Origin: Oscillospiraceae bacterium
Lineage (GTDB): Bacteria; Bacillota; Clostridia; Oscillospirales; Ruminococcaceae
Assembly: GCA_016303235.1 (NCBI GenBank)
Contig: JAEDMB010000081.1
Span: 1 to 8,559, forward strand
Reading direction: 5' to 3'
Length of the DNA: 8,559 bases
Each line of letters begins with the position of its first letter. Positions within the stretch are counted from its first letter, which is position 1. The notes under the pieces were generated by a model. The model was given only the letters and a program-made list of their open reading frames with translations. It searched no databases and was not told the DNA's origin. This document shows, piece after piece, positions 6,610-8,559 of this stretch. A program made the position numbers and the translations under genes.

Positions 6610-6653
6610 ATATTACAATAACTATTTTAAAGAAATTAATCAGGGGGATAAAA

Positions 6654-7640
6654 ATGGGTATAAATATTGTGTCTATGGGCAGTTATGTTCCTGAACAGTC
6701 TGTTACTAATGACGACCTTGCTAAATTTGTAGATACAAATGATGAGTGGATAAGAACCCGTACAGGAATAGTTTCAAGGCATATTTCCGGCTGGGAGCCT
6801 ACATGGTACATGGGTGCAGAGGCATGCAAAAAGGCTGTTGAAAAGGCGGGTATAAATCCCGATGAAATTGGTCTTATAATATGCTGTACGATAACAAATG
6901 ATTTTCATACTCCGAGTGTTGCAAGCATAATCCAGAATGAAATAAAGGCATTCAATGCAATGGCTTTTGACCTCAACGCTGCCTGCACCGGATATATATA
7001 TGCCATGGATACGGCAAGACGCTTTCTCGAAACAGAAGAAAATATGAAGTATGCACTTGTTGTCGCAAGTGAAAATCTCTCAAGAATTACTGATTTTACC
7101 GACAGAGGTACTTGCATACTTTTCGGAGACGGTGCATCGGCATCTGTAATCGAAAAAAGCGACAAACTTTATTCAAGCTATCTTGCCTCTGACGGAAGCG
7201 GTGCAAGACTTCTTTTTGCAAGATGTATAAACCGCAAAGAGGAATTTGCCGATTTAACAGAGTTTGATGACGGCTTTGCTGACCCTAAAATGCATGGTCT
7301 TGTTCAGAACGGCAAGGAAGTATATAAATTTGCTACAAAGGCACTTCCGAAAGCTCTTGAATCTGCTGCGGCAAAAATAAATATGACTGCTGATGATATT
7401 GATGTAATAGTTCCTCATCAGGCAAATCTGAGAATTATTGAAACTGCTGCCAAAAACATGAAAGTATCAATGGATAAAATGGTAATCACTCTTGACCATA
7501 ACGGCAATACATCAAGTTCTTCCGTTCCGCTTGCATTTGATGAGGCTCTGCAGAACGGAAAAATCAAAAGAGGAGATAAAGTATGTATGGTAGGCTTCGG
7601 AGCAGGTCTTACCTATGGTGCAATTATTCTTGAATACTAA
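6654..7640 (+). CDS. fabH: Beta-ketoacyl-ACP synthase III
   Basis: The enzyme condenses acetyl-CoA or another short acyl-CoA with malonyl-ACP, the first carbon-carbon bond of type II fatty acid synthesis. The 328-residue product has the Cys-His-Asn triad of KAS III: C111 in LNAACTGYIYAM, H255 in VPHQAN and N285 in DHNGNTSSSS. TNDEWIRTRTGI near residue 28 and GFGAGLTYGA near the C-terminus are family signatures. The thiolase fold spans the whole protein and length is normal. AGGGGG (6642-6647) ends 6 nt before the ATG. It is followed 23 nt later by fabK. Whether the primer is acetyl-CoA or a branched acyl-CoA cannot be told from sequence alone. Confidence 0.97.
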   Translation: MGINIVSMGSYVPEQSVTNDDLAKFVDTNDEWIRTRTGIVSRHISGWEPTWYMGAEACKKAVEKAGINPDEIGLIICCTITNDFHTPSVASIIQNEIKAFNAMAFDLNAACTGYIYAMDTARRFLETEENMKYALVVASENLSRITDFTDRGTCILFGDGASASVIEKSDKLYSSYLASDGSGARLLFARCINRKEEFADLTEFDDGFADPKMHGLVQNGKEVYKFATKALPKALESAAAKINMTADDIDVIVPHQANLRIIETAAKNMKVSMDKMVITLDHNGNTSSSSVPLAFDEALQNGKIKRGDKVCMVGFGAGLTYGAIILEY

Positions 7641-7663
7641 CTCTGAAAGGAATTTTAAAATAT

Positions 7664-8559
7664 ATGAAAACAAAAATTACTGAATTATTAAACTGTGAAT
7701 ATCCGATTTTACAGGGTGGTATGGCATGGATTGCTGAAAGCAAGCTTGCTTCTGCCGTATCAAATGCAGGAGGAGTCGGAATAATTGCCGGAGGTTCTGC
7801 ACCTATTGACTATCTCCGTGAACAGATTAGAGCATGCAAGTCTATGACTGATAAGCCTTTCGGAGTAAACATTATGCTTATGAGTCCCAATGCTGATGAC
7901 CTTGCACAGCTTGTTATTGATGAAAAGGTTCCTGTTGTAACAACCGGTGCGGGCATTCCGAAATATGTTCCGGACTGGAAAAATGCCGGAATTAAAGTTA
8001 TTCCCGTTGTTCCTTCAGTTGCAATCGCAAAAAGAATGGAACGTGCCGGAGCTGATGCTGTAATTGCAGAGGGTACTGAATCGGGCGGTCATATCGGTGA
8101 AATAACTACAATGTGCCTTGTTCCTCAGGTCGTTGATGCATTAAGTATTCCGGTAATCGCAGCGGGAGGCATTGCTGACGGCAGAGGTATTGCAGCTTCA
8201 TTTATGCTCGGTGCAGAGGGCGTACAGGTCGGAACTCGTTTTCTTGCTTCTGAAGAATGTCAGATTCACCCGACTTATAAGGAACTCGTTGTCAAGGCTA
8301 AGGATACTGACAGCGTTGTTACTGGTCGCTATACCGGTCACCCTTGCCGTAACGTAAGAACAAAGTTTTCAAAAATGCTTGCAAACGGAGAAAAGGACGG
8401 CTCACTTACTCCTGATGAATTTGAAAATCTCACACTCGGTTCACTCAGAAAGGCTGTTCAGGACGGCAATCTTGATGAAGGTTCATTCCTTTGCGGAGCT
8501 ATTGCCGGTCTTGTCAAGGAAGTAAAGCCCTGCAGTGAAATTATTAAGGAAATGTTCGG
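7664..8559 (+). CDS. fabK: Enoyl-ACP reductase II, FMN-dependent, 3' end beyond window
   Basis: The enzyme reduces trans-2-enoyl-ACP using NAD(P)H and FMN, the last step of each elongation round, and replaces FabI in many Firmicutes. The 298 visible residues form the TIM-barrel of the nitronate monooxygenase/FabK family: YPILQGGMAW (13-22), AGGVGIIAGG (35-44), FGVNIML, the catalytic-type H143 in GTESGGHIGE, IPVIAAGGIADG (162-173) and the phosphate loop GAEGVQVGTRF (183-193). FabK is usually about 310-320 residues, so only a short C-terminal piece should be missing. The ATG lies 23 nt after fabH with AAAGG 13 nt upstream, a leader much like that of fabD. Nitronate monooxygenase is the main alternative, but adjacency to fabH and the GHIGE motif favour FabK. 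Confidence 0.94.
   Translation, partial: MKTKITELLNCEYPILQGGMAWIAESKLASAVSNAGGVGIIAGGSAPIDYLREQIRACKSMTDKPFGVNIMLMSPNADDLAQLVIDEKVPVVTTGAGIPKYVPDWKNAGIKVIPVVPSVAIAKRMERAGADAVIAEGTESGGHIGEITTMCLVPQVVDALSIPVIAAGGIADGRGIAASFMLGAEGVQVGTRFLASEECQIHPTYKELVVKAKDTDSVVTGRYTGHPCRNVRTKFSKMLANGEKDGSLTPDEFENLTLGSLRKAVQDGNLDEGSFLCGAIAGLVKEVKPCSEIIKEMF

Larger units (their letters stand above)
6411..6653. other. Divergent intergenic region between fabD and fabH
   Basis: This 243-bp AT-rich spacer contains no supportable ORF. It must hold the start signals for both the leftward fabD unit and the rightward fabH-fabK unit. Besides the candidate promoters listed separately, it contains a 7-bp-arm palindrome (6554-6577), a 13-bp palindrome (6597-6609), a smaller inverted repeat GTGAC-N5-GTCAT (6506-6520) and two TTGCAA hexamers. 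I do not see a match I trust to the FapR or FabT operator consensus. Confidence 0.85.

Noticed and set aside
8172..8357. A 61-codon plus-strand frame inside fabK
   Set aside because: It is out of frame with the well-conserved FabK barrel and shows no recognisable motif.

Overview
The window looks like part of the chromosome of a low-GC, Gram-positive anaerobe of the class Clostridia. A Ruminococcus-like member of the Oscillospiraceae is the best guess. The reasons are AT-rich spacers, AGGAGG-type ribosome binding sites, a FabK-type enoyl-ACP reductase, and a secreted leucine-rich-repeat protein ending in a type I dockerin with ruminococcal-style DASAVL/KYA helices. Genus and species are inference only.

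The layout is two divergent groups around a 243-bp spacer (6411-6653). Rightward lie fabH (6654-7640) and fabK (7664 to the window end, partial), which start and complete rounds of type II fatty acid synthesis. Leftward runs a tightly packed five-gene cluster: fabD (6410-5496), aroE (5503-4664), aroK (4650-4147), an amidohydrolase (4136-2970) and an LRR-dockerin protein (2973-1996). Its junctions are an 8-nt overlap, a 13-nt gap, a 10-nt gap and a 4-nt ATGA overlap, so it is probably one transcript. It mixes lipid initiation, two shikimate-pathway steps, an uncharacterised metal hydrolase and an exported, probably cellulosome-associated protein.

After a 98-bp spacer with a convincing promoter, a second leftward unit begins. 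It holds a P-loop (MinD/CobQ-like) ATPase (1897-1238) followed 7 nt later by another BspA-type LRR protein (1230 to position 1). The LRR gene runs off the left edge, so its C-terminus, including any dockerin, is not visible.

The fatty-acid and shikimate genes are ordinary housekeeping genes. The points most worth a second look are the palindromes in the fabD-fabH spacer, the coupling of a dockerin protein to an amidohydrolase, the pairing of a cytosolic ATPase with an exported LRR protein, and an AroE without the usual NRT cofactor motif. No tRNA, rRNA, CRISPR array, insertion sequence or prophage gene was seen, and I see no strong case for a wholly new system.
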